Positions 36,914 through 46,595 of a stretch of DNA of 64,000 bases are shown here, in pieces. Every line of letters begins with the position of its first letter. Position 1 is the stretch's first letter. Origin of the DNA: Nemertoderma westbladi. Its lineage: Eukaryota; Xenacoelomorpha; Nemertodermatida; Nemertodermatidae. The notes under the pieces are model-generated. The model saw only the letters and a list, made by a program, of their open reading frames with translations, ran no database searches and was not told where the DNA came from. The DNA is taken from contig JAUCBJ010007926.1 in the NCBI GenBank assembly GCA_032718475.1, forward strand, positions 1-64,000, written 5' to 3'. The translations under genes and the position numbers were made by a program.

Positions 36914-39900
36914 ATGGATAAAATAACAATATGTTGTTCATTCTGTCATATGAATGTAACTAGACATAATTACTTACGCCACCTATGGTCACATTTTGAA
37001 AGTTATTCTTGTTTAAAGTGTCATGTCGTGACTTCATGCAGCGAAATTTGTAAACGACATGAAACAGCTACTGGTTGTAAAGAAATGGAGTTCCGCACCT
37101 ATCAATTGACTTGTTCTACCTGTAATAAAGAGTATACATATGACAATTATTTACGACACGATTGTCACTTGAAATGTTACTACACAAGAAAGCGTAAATT
37201 TCCGCAACATAAAAATATATTATCTAGAAAAAACTTAAGGGTGGCTCTTGGTACATGCGCAACAATTTTTACGCGGGAACAAGAAGCTCATGATAATCGT
37301 CTTGAAATTTATGTCCACGACCTCCCAACTTCTAGAGATTATCCCGATGTAGAAACAGCATTAACACAAATTCGAGGTAATATTCTTCAGTTAATATTAG
37401 ATAGATTGAAAGAAATGAATGTTCTTAGACTGTGGTTAGGTCTAAATGTATTAATGTACAGGTCACATTTTTCAGTAGGTGAGCAATTGGAAACCTTTTA
37501 TTTTAATTCTTCCGGTGGTGCTATTAATACTGTAGATTCGCCGCAAAGTTTTGACACATGGTTTGAGTATGTTGTGGAAAATATATTACAAAAAATAGCC
37601 ATCTTTAACACACGTGGTTCTGGGTGGCGTATTAAATCTTTATTAAGGGTTGAAATTAAATTAGCTGAATCTAAGTGTAGGTCGTTACTATATAAGGGGC
37701 ATGGATATATGGAATTACCTAAGGCTTTATCAGCTAAAAAATGTACAATAAATATACAAACGGCTGATAATGATTGTTTCAAATGGGCAATTATATCCGC
37801 AAAATTTGGTAGCAAAGTGAAAAATAATAAAAACCATACTTCATCGTACAAAAATTATATGACTCATTTCATTTTTGACAACGGGAACAAAGATTATCCA
37901 ACAGAGTGGCAGTTAGCGATTAAACTTTTTGAAAAACAAAATTCAAAATATATAATTAATTTACTATGTTGGAATAACGACAACAAACGCACCCCAGTAT
38001 CTATATTAAGACAACCTCCGTTTAGTAAAATTACACCTGATAAACAGTTATTAAATATATTACTTGTAGTAAAAAATAACAATGTACCTAAACTGAATCA
38101 TTATGTTTGCATAACTAACTTGAATCGATTGCTGAATACGAGAACACTTCATATCAGGAATAGGAAATATTGCGAAAGGTGTTTGGCTCATTTTTTTCGA
38201 GCGGAAGTTCTTCATCAACACCGTCTCGCATGCTACCAAGGAAGAAGTCAGCGCGAGAAACTACCTAATAAAAAAAGAACACACATTAGTTTTACAAATT
38301 TAGATAGAACCTTATCCCCATTGTTTGTCACCTACTTTGATATAGAATGTATCTTACAACCATCAGTTAATAATCAAATTATACAGGAGCATATACCGTG
38401 TGCTGCGAGTTATTTAATTGTTCCCAATACTGAATTAATTGATGCTCCAAAATGTCATTTGAAAACATTCGTAAAGTCAAATAATAATAATTGTATTCAA
38501 GATTTCTTAGATTCATTATATACTGATTTAACTGAATTATGTTGTTGGTCAGAAATATACACTCATAAAACTATGTCATTTACTAATATTGATTTTGTAA
38601 ATTTTGAACAAGCAAAATTTTGTTTTTATTGTAATGTTACTTTAAATAATAATGTAGGGAAAAACAGACACCATTCACATATTACAGGTAAATATGTTGC
38701 GGCAGCCTGTAATAGTTGTAACCGAAGTTTATCATTGAAACGATACCTGTACGTACTTTGTGGCCATAATTCCAACAATTACGATATACATTGTATATTA
38801 CAAAGCGGATTTAGAGATAAGAAATACACAGATTGGGATATAAAGGTTATACCGAGAAATACAGAACGATATATTTCACTGAGTGCGTTTATCCCAATTA
38901 AAAACACTTCTAAGAAAATTGAGTTACGTGTCTTAGACACATATCAATTTTTAAGCTTTTCTTTAAGTAATTTGGTTGAGTGTTCAACAAAGGATGTAGC
39001 CAGTCATGATATAAGCTCAATTTTACCTATTACTCTACAAGAAATGAAATATTTTTATCCAAACTTGAATAACTCAACAATTAAACGGAAAGGTGTATTT
39101 CCATACGAGTACTTGACAGATATTAATAAATTTAATGATACTGGTTTACCGTCTATAAATAATTTTTTTAGTAACTTAAGTCAAAAAACATGCACAATTG
39201 AAGATTATAGGTTTGCGGGAATATCATGGGTAGAATTCGACTGTGTGAATCTCAAAGATTATCTTTTAGCCTATTTAAAACTCGATGTTTGTTTGCTTGC
39301 CGATATATTTGAGAATTTTAGGAATGTTTGTAAACAAAATTACGATTTAGAAGCGGTTTTTTACTGTAGCATCGCGTCATTTACCTATGATTGCGCGCTA
39401 AAATATAATAAATGTAAAATAGAATTAATAAAGGATTATCAGACATATAGAGATTTTGAAAAATCAATTAGGGGTGGTGTTTCATTTTGTCGAAAACATT
39501 ATATAGAATCAAATATACCAGGTACAAGTACATATGATTCTACTAAGGAAGAATGCCATATTTTTAATATTGATTTCAACTCTTTATATTCTGGGAATTT
39601 AAGTAAAAAACTACCCACCTCACAATTCAAAGAAGTAAGTATTAAACATTTAGAGAATGCAATTCCAGAAAAACTAATCGAGTACTTGGTAGATTTAGAC
39701 ATTGAGGGATCTACTGGATATTTTTTAATATGTGATTTAAATTATCCCAAGGCTATTCACGATCAAACATTACAATTACCGTTAGCCCCCGAGCATTTAA
39801 GTATAAATGAATCAATGCTTTCACCTTATATGCGGGAACAATTTAATAACTTGTCAATACAAAGAGGTACCACCCGTAAATATAGAATGTCTATACCAAA

Positions 39901-40972
39901 ACTCATGCTGACACAATTTGATAAAGAGTTTTATCATTTACATTTGAAACTGTTAAAATTTTATATAAAACATGGATTAATTGTTACTAAACTACATAAA
40001 TTATATTCTTTTCAACAAGAATTTGTATTTAAAAATTACATCAATTTTAATATTAATCAAAGGCGACTGGCAAAAAGTTATATTGAAACAGCTGTCGCGA
40101 AATTGCTCAATAATTCGCTGTTTGGAAAATCAATAGAAAAGATAAGAGATCGATGTAACTTTCGTATCGCAAATAGCAACGATAAATGCGATCAATTGGT
40201 AAATCGTATTAATCATGAACAATTTATAATATACAATAATACATTATCGGGACATTTATTAGTGAAAGACTCTGTAACTCTCGATAAGCCTATATTTATT
40301 GGTAGCACTGTGTTGGACTTGGCTAAATTGGATATGTATGAGCTGTATTACAATAAATTGCTACCTATTGAGAAAGAATTAAACTGCCGTATTGAAATTG
40401 CTGCATCAGACACTGACTCATTGATAGGTTGTTACTATAATACATCGCAGAATAATTTTTTAAAAGCATTAATTAAAAATAATATTTTAGATACATCTAA
40501 TTACCCTAAGGATCACCCACTCTACAGTGATAAAAATAAATCCAGACTCTATTACTGTAAAGACGAACTAGCCTCACGTGAAATTAAACAAGCAGTATTT
40601 TTAAGACCAAAATTATATTCAATTTTGGAATGGAATAATAAAAATATTCGTAGAGCAAAAGGTATTACGAGAGCTGTTGTGGAAACGAATATTACACATG
40701 AAGAATATTTAAAAGCATATAACTCAAATGAAGAAATAAAAAAAAACATACACAGATTTCAATCTAAATTACATCGTATTTATACCTTAAAGCAAAATAA
40801 ATTTGCACTCAGTAGCTTTGATGATAAACTTTATTGGCTTAATAAAAATCAATCGCTTCCTTGGGGGCACTATAAAACAAACCTCAAAAAACCTATAAAA
40901 ATATCAAATATACCAATTTATGAAGAACCAAAAGACGACGGTGTTGATGATGAATTATCAAATAGTAAATAA
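36914..40972 (+). CDS. PolB: Protein-primed family B DNA polymerase (Polinton pPolB)
   Basis: This 1,352-residue enzyme would copy the linear element by protein priming from its ends. The N-terminus holds Cys/His pairs of zinc-finger type (C8, C11, H23, H27; C67, C70). Then comes the Polinton-typical NDCFKWA block (~286-292) and another Cys/His cluster (~420-440). The 3'-5' exonuclease has FDIE (475-478, Exo I), NSNNYD (619-624, Exo II) and YLKLDVCLLAD (787-797, Exo III). Between Exo I and II lies a CxxC...HHSHITGKY...CNSCN zinc-nuclease-like insert (~569-602). Polymerase motifs follow: DFNSLYS (887-893, motif A), KLLNNSLFGKS (1063-1073, motif B) and DTDS (1166-1169, motif C). All catalytic acidic residues are present. 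The ATG follows a short leader, and the 3' end overlaps the next gene. Confidence 0.97.
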   Translation: MDKITICCSFCHMNVTRHNYLRHLWSHFESYSCLKCHVVTSCSEICKRHETATGCKEMEFRTYQLTCSTCNKEYTYDNYLRHDCHLKCYYTRKRKFPQHKNILSRKNLRVALGTCATIFTREQEAHDNRLEIYVHDLPTSRDYPDVETALTQIRGNILQLILDRLKEMNVLRLWLGLNVLMYRSHFSVGEQLETFYFNSSGGAINTVDSPQSFDTWFEYVVENILQKIAIFNTRGSGWRIKSLLRVEIKLAESKCRSLLYKGHGYMELPKALSAKKCTINIQTADNDCFKWAIISAKFGSKVKNNKNHTSSYKNYMTHFIFDNGNKDYPTEWQLAIKLFEKQNSKYIINLLCWNNDNKRTPVSILRQPPFSKITPDKQLLNILLVVKNNNVPKLNHYVCITNLNRLLNTRTLHIRNRKYCERCLAHFFRAEVLHQHRLACYQGRSQREKLPNKKRTHISFTNLDRTLSPLFVTYFDIECILQPSVNNQIIQEHIPCAASYLIVPNTELIDAPKCHLKTFVKSNNNNCIQDFLDSLYTDLTELCCWSEIYTHKTMSFTNIDFVNFEQAKFCFYCNVTLNNNVGKNRHHSHITGKYVAAACNSCNRSLSLKRYLYVLCGHNSNNYDIHCILQSGFRDKKYTDWDIKVIPRNTERYISLSAFIPIKNTSKKIELRVLDTYQFLSFSLSNLVECSTKDVASHDISSILPITLQEMKYFYPNLNNSTIKRKGVFPYEYLTDINKFNDTGLPSINNFFSNLSQKTCTIEDYRFAGISWVEFDCVNLKDYLLAYLKLDVCLLADIFENFRNVCKQNYDLEAVFYCSIASFTYDCALKYNKCKIELIKDYQTYRDFEKSIRGGVSFCRKHYIESNIPGTSTYDSTKEECHIFNIDFNSLYSGNLSKKLPTSQFKEVSIKHLENAIPEKLIEYLVDLDIEGSTGYFLICDLNYPKAIHDQTLQLPLAPEHLSINESMLSPYMREQFNNLSIQRGTTRKYRMSIPKLMLTQFDKEFYHLHLKLLKFYIKHGLIVTKLHKLYSFQQEFVFKNYINFNINQRRLAKSYIETAVAKLLNNSLFGKSIEKIRDRCNFRIANSNDKCDQLVNRINHEQFIIYNNTLSGHLLVKDSVTLDKPIFIGSTVLDLAKLDMYELYYNKLLPIEKELNCRIEIAASDTDSLIGCYYNTSQNNFLKALIKNNILDTSNYPKDHPLYSDKNKSRLYYCKDELASREIKQAVFLRPKLYSILEWNNKNIRRAKGITRAVVETNITHEEYLKAYNSNEEIKKNIHRFQSKLHRIYTLKQNKFALSSFDDKLYWLNKNQSLPWGHYKTNLKKPIKISNIPIYEEPKDDGVDDELSNSK

Positions 40973-41501
40973 AAATATAAGTTGTAAGCAGATCATTTAT
41001 GGACTTAATTTAAAAGAATTAAAAAAGCAATTGAATGGTAAAATTGTACTCAAACCTAATCAGTTTATATATAAGGTATTTGGTGCAACTATATTAATGT
41101 TTACAAATGGACGAATAACAATTCTCGGTAGAAAATATAATTTTAATAAAGTGAAAAAACATATATTAGAAAAAACAAACATTAATTTGATTTTTAAATC
41201 AATCAATTTGTGTACTTATATTTTTAGTATCGATACTGTAATTTATAGGTTACTTATAAATAATATCGGGTTTTATGTTATATTTGATAATGTTAAACTA
41301 GAAATTTCATACGACCCTGAAATATTCAATAACTGTAAAGTCAGAATAAATAATATTGTTGTTGTTTGCTGTTTCTACACTGGTAAATGTACATTAATGT
41401 GTTCCCCGTTTAAATTTCATATATATTATCCTATTTTCAACAAGCTGGTTAATAATTTATTATTGTTTGGTGCGAGGGTTTTTGATGTAAAATATAATTA
41501 G
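40920..41501 (+). CDS. TATA-box-binding-protein-like protein (two-repeat saddle)
   Basis: 193 residues if the first ATG is used; ATGs at 40947 and 40950 are alternatives. The frame overlaps the polymerase end by 53 bp. Two degenerate repeats match the TBP core pattern. Repeat 1 (46-72) reads PNQF...ILMFTNGRITILG; repeat 2 (131-161) reads YDPEIF...VCCFYTGKCTLM. In TBP the equivalent lines are Y-x-P-x-x-F...L-I-F-x-S-G-K-x-x-x-T-G. The four phenylalanines that kink DNA in TBP correspond to F49, F61, F136 and F152. Repeat 2 keeps near-normal spacing (16 against 17), while repeat 1 is about five residues shorter. I infer a promoter-recognition factor serving the element's own TATA promoters. TBP-like genes are known in some large DNA viruses; I do not know of one as a standard Polinton gene. 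Confidence 0.65.
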   Translation: MKNQKTTVLMMNYQIVNKNISCKQIIYGLNLKELKKQLNGKIVLKPNQFIYKVFGATILMFTNGRITILGRKYNFNKVKKHILEKTNINLIFKSINLCTYIFSIDTVIYRLLINNIGFYVIFDNVKLEISYDPEIFNNCKVRINNIVVVCCFYTGKCTLMCSPFKFHIYYPIFNKLVNNLLLFGARVFDVKYN

Positions 41502-42144
41502 TGCGAGTGAAATTTATTGTTGCTGTTTGGTGGTGGAGATTTTTACTGTAAAATATATATTAAATTTGGTTGGAAAAAATTTATGAATATTTTTTTTTAA
41601 AATCAACAACTAGTTTGGGGGGAAATTAACTAACTAACTTCAGTAGAGCGATTGCTTGTAACACTCGAGTAGGCATAGTTTACTCAGTGGTCGTAGCTAG
41701 CTAGCTAAGCATCGCACGAGTGAGCCACAGTAGCGCATCTGTTACTTATGAGAGTAAGTGTGTGCCTGTGTGTGCGGCGAGCATCGCTAAGCTCGGTGAG
41801 AAAAGTTTAGGGCTATGTGCTGGTATTCATAGTCAAAGACGATGCCATCCTATCTGTTACTAGTCTGTATACCGGTACATATCATTAAAACATCCGCTAT
41901 GCATCTCCCTACATTCAGAATAGAACAATGAACAGAGCATATATCGCTAATCCTCATGGGAAAGGTTTATGTTCTGCATTTTGTTAACTATGTGAATTTT
42001 GTAATGTACACATCTGCGACCCTCTACAAAAATATATATAAACTCAATTTTTCTAACAGTGAACTATAATTTTGTTAACCAAAATAAGAAAAAAATAAAA
42101 ATATCGGTATACTGTATCCACCCTGTCTGTTACTCTTAGTAGAC
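41502..42144. other. Polinton spacer, no gene seen
   Basis: AT-rich; no ORF of note. 41502-41560 weakly echoes the end of the TBP-like gene (GTTTGGTG...GTAAAATATA). Confidence 0.5.
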
Positions 42145-42156
42145 TATATATATAAA
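42145..42156 (+). promoter_or_regulatory. TATA box of the 134-residue ORF
   Basis: TATATATATAAA ends 21 bp before the ATG at 42178. With normal metazoan spacing, transcription would begin at or next to the start codon, giving an almost leaderless mRNA. Confidence 0.6.
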
Positions 42157-42177
42157 CTAACCTGAGACAGCAAGAAG

Positions 42178-42582
42178 ATGACTTTCGCCTATATCAACAA
42201 CCGGTCGTTGAAAAGCAGCATAAAGTTCGATTTTGAGAGTGAGGATACTTTTGTGTCATCCTCAAACGTATCTGACTTGGAAATCAGATACATTAATAAA
42301 AAATTTGAAATCGGATTTACCAATATCATCAATCACGAACACGGTGTTACAAAGTTAGAAACAACAAAAAACTTTACTTTGAACATAAGAATAAATCCAG
42401 GAACGGAAGAAGAAGAAGAAGTTAGTACCGGTAATCAAAACGAATTAATACCACTACAAGAGAATTGGGAAACAGAGACCGCTACAACTATAACAGAACC
42501 GATGGAGACTATTTGGAAAGAAATTAAACTAGCAACGCCTACCTGTAATAGGCCTACAGGTAATCATCAACATTTTTCATAG
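42178..42582 (+). CDS. Small Polinton protein, function unknown
   Basis: 134 residues from an ATG placed just behind a strong TATA box. The N-terminal two thirds alternate polar and hydrophobic residues (likely beta strands). They are followed by an acidic EEEEE stretch (~residues 78-83) and a Thr/Glu-rich tail. No signal peptide, membrane segment or recognised motif is seen. It is the last gene of the left arm, facing the spacer between the convergent arms. AATAAA words at 42735-42744 could serve as its polyadenylation signal. Confidence 0.6.
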   Translation: MTFAYINNRSLKSSIKFDFESEDTFVSSSNVSDLEIRYINKKFEIGFTNIINHEHGVTKLETTKNFTLNIRINPGTEEEEEVSTGNQNELIPLQENWETETATTITEPMETIWKEIKLATPTCNRPTGNHQHFS

Positions 42583-42734
42583 ATGGATACTGCTATCTAA
42601 CTAGTAGGCCTACACCTGTACACCCGTACACTCATACTCATTTCTGCATTTATAAAGCTGTAAAGTAGACCTAAATGTTACCGGTCTGTGTATGTCTATA
42701 TTATATGTAATTTAACTTAAAAAGCGGACGCATA

Positions 42735-42744
42735 AATAAATAAA
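42735..42744 (+). terminator. Polyadenylation signals, left arm
   Basis: Overlapping AATAAA words (ATAAATAAATAAAATAAA) 150 bp beyond the last plus-strand stop. Confidence 0.45.
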
Positions 42745-42749
42745 ATAAA

Positions 42750-43529
42750 CCAACTAACTATGTTTTATATAGGATCGTTAACATAGAGTGAATGTTAGTA
42801 ACCAGAGAATGTGGTGGATTTTATATAGTTATACCTCAAACCACACCTATTGTATCAGCTAGAGTAACAGAGTGCGAGGGGATTTTATAGGGCCCTATAG
42901 CGCTACCGACGCCTAACCATACCTATTGTATCAATGTGGTGGAGGGCTTTCAGTTGAGGAGTACCGTTGTCATTAGGCCTATATGTCTAACGAATGAATG
43001 TGTGCCTATCCGTGTGTTCTAAAGGTTAACCGTAAACCATATTGGGTCAACATGCGAAAAAGGGCCCCGCATAAAGTTAACTATAGCTGTTTAGGCTTAC
43101 CTATGCAACAGTAGCACGCAGTAATGTAGATTAGACCAATTAAAGTTGTAAACAGAAAATTGGAAGCATTCAAGTGTAATAGCCTAATCCTTAAATCAAA
43201 GAAACCAGCATGATCTTGCGCTATCCAAGTATACAGGTACAAGAGTGCTACCGTGCCGGTACCAGTAGGCCTATTGTTAGGTGGGCCTCCTCTAATGCTG
43301 TATTCACGAACCCGCATGTCGACTTAATTTAATTTTATTATTAGTAAGTACGGTACCGGTAACGCTAAAGCTCTGTGGTTGCTGTCGGGGGCCATTCTGC
43401 CGTTCTACAGTTTAGCGTTGTTGGCATATGTAGTAAAATCAGCTAGCTACTGGTAGTTAAACTCTGATACAACCGCCGGCTACCGGTAGGTGCGGGGTGT
43501 TTGTGTGTGTGTGTGTGTGTGTGTGTGGG

Positions 43530-43604
<75 letters not shown>

Positions 43605-43656
43605 CTTAAGCCCTACACCTTTAGTCAAACTGAGATATAAAAAATAGATTTTAATG
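42750..43656. repeat. Inter-arm spacer with (TG)n microsatellite at 43498-43601
   Basis: About 1 kb between convergent arms with no credible gene. The TG/GTGTGT tract of ~100 bp, with a GGGGTGT interruption, gives an artefactual His-Thr repeat ORF on the minus strand. Confidence 0.7.
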
Positions 43657-43673
43657 TTTTTATTATTTTTATT
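43657..43673 (-). terminator. Polyadenylation signals, right arm
   Basis: AATAAA words on the minus strand (TTTATT at 43668-43673 and TTTTATTA at 43656-43663), ~55 bp past the stop of the last right-arm gene. Confidence 0.45.
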
Positions 43674-43723
43674 GACATTAAAACAATTATATTATCCCAT
43701 CACATTACATGCTTAGAGTAAAC

Positions 43724-44323
43724 CTACAGTACATCTTCCACCGCAGTTATTTCTTTCTGTTTATCATCATCATCAGTCGCAGTTAAACGCTTTCTCATGA
43801 AAAAGTGTAGCACCTCATACCCCCCAACGCGTTTTGCTGAGCAGTATCGCAGACAGTTATCCCTTATGTTTAAGTGGAACGCGCATTTACTTTCTACTGT
43901 AGTGAATCGGTCGTGAAACCGACAAGGCGTTAAATAATCGTGATATTGCTTATATATTCCCAATCTCTCCACCGAATTTGGCTCGAGAACATCGAGTTGG
44001 GAAACTAATATTGCCTGCTTCAGCAACCCAAATACATGAATATTTTTTTTATATTTTAAATGTCTCTTCATATATTTTTTAAAGTCATCTTGAGAAATGT
44101 CCCTGTAGTCCCAGGGCAAGTGAGAAGTCATATCCCGTAAATTGTTTACGTGGGCTGCATCTAAAGCTGATAACTTAATACTAGACGGGCCTTTAATTAA
44201 AAACGTCTTTACATTAGTTTTGGTGTAATTAGAATCGAATATTGCAAATTCTTTAAATACTACCGGATACTCCTTATTGTCTATCTTATAATATTGAAAA
44301 TCAACAAAAATAATATTATCCAT
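43724..44323 (-). CDS. Polinton accessory protein; possible degenerate RNase H-fold exonuclease
   Basis: 199 residues. The N-terminus reads IIFVDFQYY...VFKEFAIFD, the strand-loop-strand arrangement of DEDD exonucleases (D-x-E, then an E-x-A-I strand), but the second acid of the first motif is Gln. A later Cys/His-rich stretch (CRFHDRF...CAFHLNIRDNCLRYC, ~133-160) recalls small viral or retroelement proteins of the same length. The C-terminus is acidic. If it is an RNase H-fold protein, catalysis is doubtful. It lies 35 bp after the protease as the terminal gene of the right arm. Confidence 0.6.
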   Translation of the reverse strand: MDNIIFVDFQYYKIDNKEYPVVFKEFAIFDSNYTKTNVKTFLIKGPSSIKLSALDAAHVNNLRDMTSHLPWDYRDISQDDFKKYMKRHLKYKKNIHVFGLLKQAILVSQLDVLEPNSVERLGIYKQYHDYLTPCRFHDRFTTVESKCAFHLNIRDNCLRYCSAKRVGGYEVLHFFMRKRLTATDDDDKQKEITAVEDVL

Positions 44324-44358
44324 TTTATCTGATAAACAAAAGCACGCTAAATGATTAA

Positions 44359-44811
44359 TTACAACGCATGTTGGTTTATTTTATAATAATTAACAAGCCA
44401 TTTATATAATATTATTTCATTTATTTCCACATTATTTGTAAACGCTCTCATTGGATAGATTGAGTGAATACGATTTACCAAATAATACAGACAGTACAGA
44501 CCGCATGTGGTCCTCCTTGGGTCTTGAAATTGTTTGCGAGTAGTACGCCACCTTGCGGAATTTTTCTCAAGCCATTTTTCGATGCATCTGTTTGGATATT
44601 TTGGTCCAAACGAGTCAAATACTTCGGCCTCATTATCTCGTATATATATCGCGATCCAATGAATCCCAGGCAGATGCTCTTTATCGGTATTTACTATCAA
44701 GCCATAATCCTGCCGCTTATTATTATCTAATTTAGGTAATTTATTAGCTGGAAACGCACCCAAATAGTGACCACCCACTGGAAACATATCAAGGTCCTCT
44801 GTAGATAACAT
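44359..44811 (-). CDS. PRO: Adenovirus-type maturation protease (Ulp1/adenain fold)
   Basis: This 150-residue cysteine protease should cleave capsid precursors during assembly. The catalytic order is intact: H51 in GIHWIAIY, D66 in EVFDSFG, Q96 (oxyanion) and C103 in TTCGLYCLYYL. The GxHWxA block and the CGxxC pattern are those of adenovirus protease and Polinton PRO. The length fits a minimal domain. The gene begins 2 bp after the major capsid stop, so the two are probably expressed together. Confidence 0.93.
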   Translation of the reverse strand: MLSTEDLDMFPVGGHYLGAFPANKLPKLDNNKRQDYGLIVNTDKEHLPGIHWIAIYIRDNEAEVFDSFGPKYPNRCIEKWLEKNSARWRTTRKQFQDPRRTTCGLYCLYYLVNRIHSIYPMRAFTNNVEINEIILYKWLVNYYKINQHAL

Positions 44812-44813
44812 AC

Positions 44814-46073
44814 TTAATCGATATGTATTTCTTTCCTGCTATTTAAACTTAATGATTGATCATAAATATTAAAAACGATTACATTTATGGTTTCAACCAA
44901 CGGTTCGGCAAATCTTAATTTTAATTGACCGTTAGTATATATCGACGGTTGCGGATCTCTAACATAGCCTTCGGCGGTTAGGTCCCAGGATAGGATGGGG
45001 CAATTACCTAAGTAGGTTTCATGGTCTATATTATTACCTCCATAACCGTTAATATATGTATTAATGTTCTTCATTAATTGAGTATACTCAAAAATATATG
45101 TTCCATCTGTAAAATTAGGCTCGTATATTACACCCCCTACTGGAAGACCGTCTACAATCAGTTCCGCGCATCTAAGGTTAAAATGTTCAAATTTCAAGGG
45201 ATTGCTAATTAATTCTCCCGAATAAGCGTTATTTGTTATGAAGCCAATAATAACTAATTTGGGTTTTTTACCATCAAATATGTTTGTTTGGGTGTAATTT
45301 ATGGTTTGTGCGGGAATAGTAAATGTTGTCACCTCCTTTTTTTGGAATTCATATTCAATATCGTAACTCTCTAAACCTTTTAGGTGACTGCTTTCTATTA
45401 CTGGATTAACCTCCATTCTAGGGATTAGAATCTTTATTTCATCTAATTCTAACCGAAGATTTGTCACAGCGTTTGCGTTTGGAGTGATTTTAAAAATAAA
45501 CGAATTTGATACTTTTCTAAAATGCATTCTTAAATCATACCCGGGTTGTATTATTTTAGTTTCAGTATCAAAATCAATTGTCAATCCACTTACAAATTGC
45601 ATTTGTTTACTAAAGGCATCACCAATAGGATGCGCGCCTGGGTCAATTTCATTTCCGTGTTCAGATAAAGGTTGATGAAAGCCACCCGCACCCAGTAGCC
45701 CATTTTTATCCTCGTAAGTTGTAAATAATAAATTGGATAAGTACGACTTGTAGAAATAATGGTTATTGCTATTTTCAACCTGCTTCTCATTAAGGTCTAT
45801 TTTAATATCACTCCACATAGTTTCAGCGGGGTAATTCAACATATATATATGGGAGTTTTCAAGTCGTCTATCCCATCGTATAGTACATTTTGTAATTAAT
45901 AACGCGTCTTGTAGTTTCGTATAGAATTCATTGGATCTCGGTACAAGGAACGTGACCTCCCTAGACTCACTTCTGAGATTAGATACGGGGTAAATTGTTT
46001 CATAATGCTTTGCATTAAATTCAGTCTGTATTGGCTGTGTAGAAAATAAATCTAATTCCTTAATAATTGACAT
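44814..46073 (-). CDS. MCP: Major capsid protein (double-jelly-roll type)
   Basis: 419 residues. The N-terminus, KELDLFSTQPIQT followed by a YxTIYPVSNL line, is the typical opening of Polinton/adintovirus hexon-like proteins, as are the following WSDIKIDLNEKQV and NNHYFYKSYLSNLL segments of the first jelly roll. The second half is strand-rich with NPLKFEHFNLRCAELIVDG, which corresponds to the second barrel. It would form trimeric hexon-like capsomers. It stands between the pVI-like protein and the protease with 2-bp gaps on both sides. It has no break. Confidence 0.88.
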   Translation of the reverse strand: MSIIKELDLFSTQPIQTEFNAKHYETIYPVSNLRSESREVTFLVPRSNEFYTKLQDALLITKCTIRWDRRLENSHIYMLNYPAETMWSDIKIDLNEKQVENSNNHYFYKSYLSNLLFTTYEDKNGLLGAGGFHQPLSEHGNEIDPGAHPIGDAFSKQMQFVSGLTIDFDTETKIIQPGYDLRMHFRKVSNSFIFKITPNANAVTNLRLELDEIKILIPRMEVNPVIESSHLKGLESYDIEYEFQKKEVTTFTIPAQTINYTQTNIFDGKKPKLVIIGFITNNAYSGELISNPLKFEHFNLRCAELIVDGLPVGGVIYEPNFTDGTYIFEYTQLMKNINTYINGYGGNNIDHETYLGNCPILSWDLTAEGYVRDPQPSIYTNGQLKLRFAEPLVETINVIVFNIYDQSLSLNSRKEIHID

Positions 46074-46075
46074 TA

Positions 46076-46594
46076 TTAAAAAATACTTTTTTCGCAGTGT
46101 TTCAGTTTGCCCTTTATTTTTTTATTTTTATTACTACATCGATGATGTATGTTCATAGACATTGGTCTAGCGGGTCGCTTTAAATCTCTATAAACTTTTT
46201 CTACAACTGACCTTGCTGACGGTTTCATTTTATTTAATGCTTTATTAAGTAAGTGTTGTCTCATAAATTTTGTGGTAAATGGTAAAGCTTTCTGTAAAAC
46301 TTTTTTAGCTAATGGCTTACCAAATTTTTTCAATGTCGATAAGGCGTCTGTAAATATACCTTCTCCGTGTTGATTTGCCTGCATACCTCTACGATAACGC
46401 TGAAAACGACGTTGTTTTAAGTTTGGACCAAATGTGCCAATTTGTTGACCGTAAGGGTCAATATATGAACCACCTCGAAAAACAGGAACTTGCATCGAAC
46501 CTCTGGTACTTCTACCACCTTTAAAAACAGCAAGATTAGAGTCTGAACCACCATATTGAGGTTTACTGTATCTTTGAAATAAATCAGAATCCAT
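46076..46594 (-). CDS. Small basic capsid-associated protein (pVI-like candidate)
   Basis: 172 residues, strongly basic. It has Gly-rich segments (VPVFRGGSY ~36-44; HGEGIF) and an amphipathic helix-rich middle (LKKFGKPLAKKVLQKALPF). Polintons carry a protein with the VFRGxxxQxGxG pattern directly before the major capsid gene, generally compared with adenovirus minor protein VI or core protein X. Its likely role is linking capsid and genome or disrupting membranes. It starts 1 bp after the preceding stop. The role is inferred from position and composition. Confidence 0.65.
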   Translation of the reverse strand: MDSDLFQRYSKPQYGGSDSNLAVFKGGRSTRGSMQVPVFRGGSYIDPYGQQIGTFGPNLKQRRFQRYRRGMQANQHGEGIFTDALSTLKKFGKPLAKKVLQKALPFTTKFMRQHLLNKALNKMKPSARSVVEKVYRDLKRPARPMSMNIHHRCSNKNKKIKGKLKHCEKSIF

Positions 46595-46595
46595 T

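Noticed and set aside
43443-43628. His-Thr repeat protein on the minus strand
   Set aside because: It is only the translation of a TG microsatellite.
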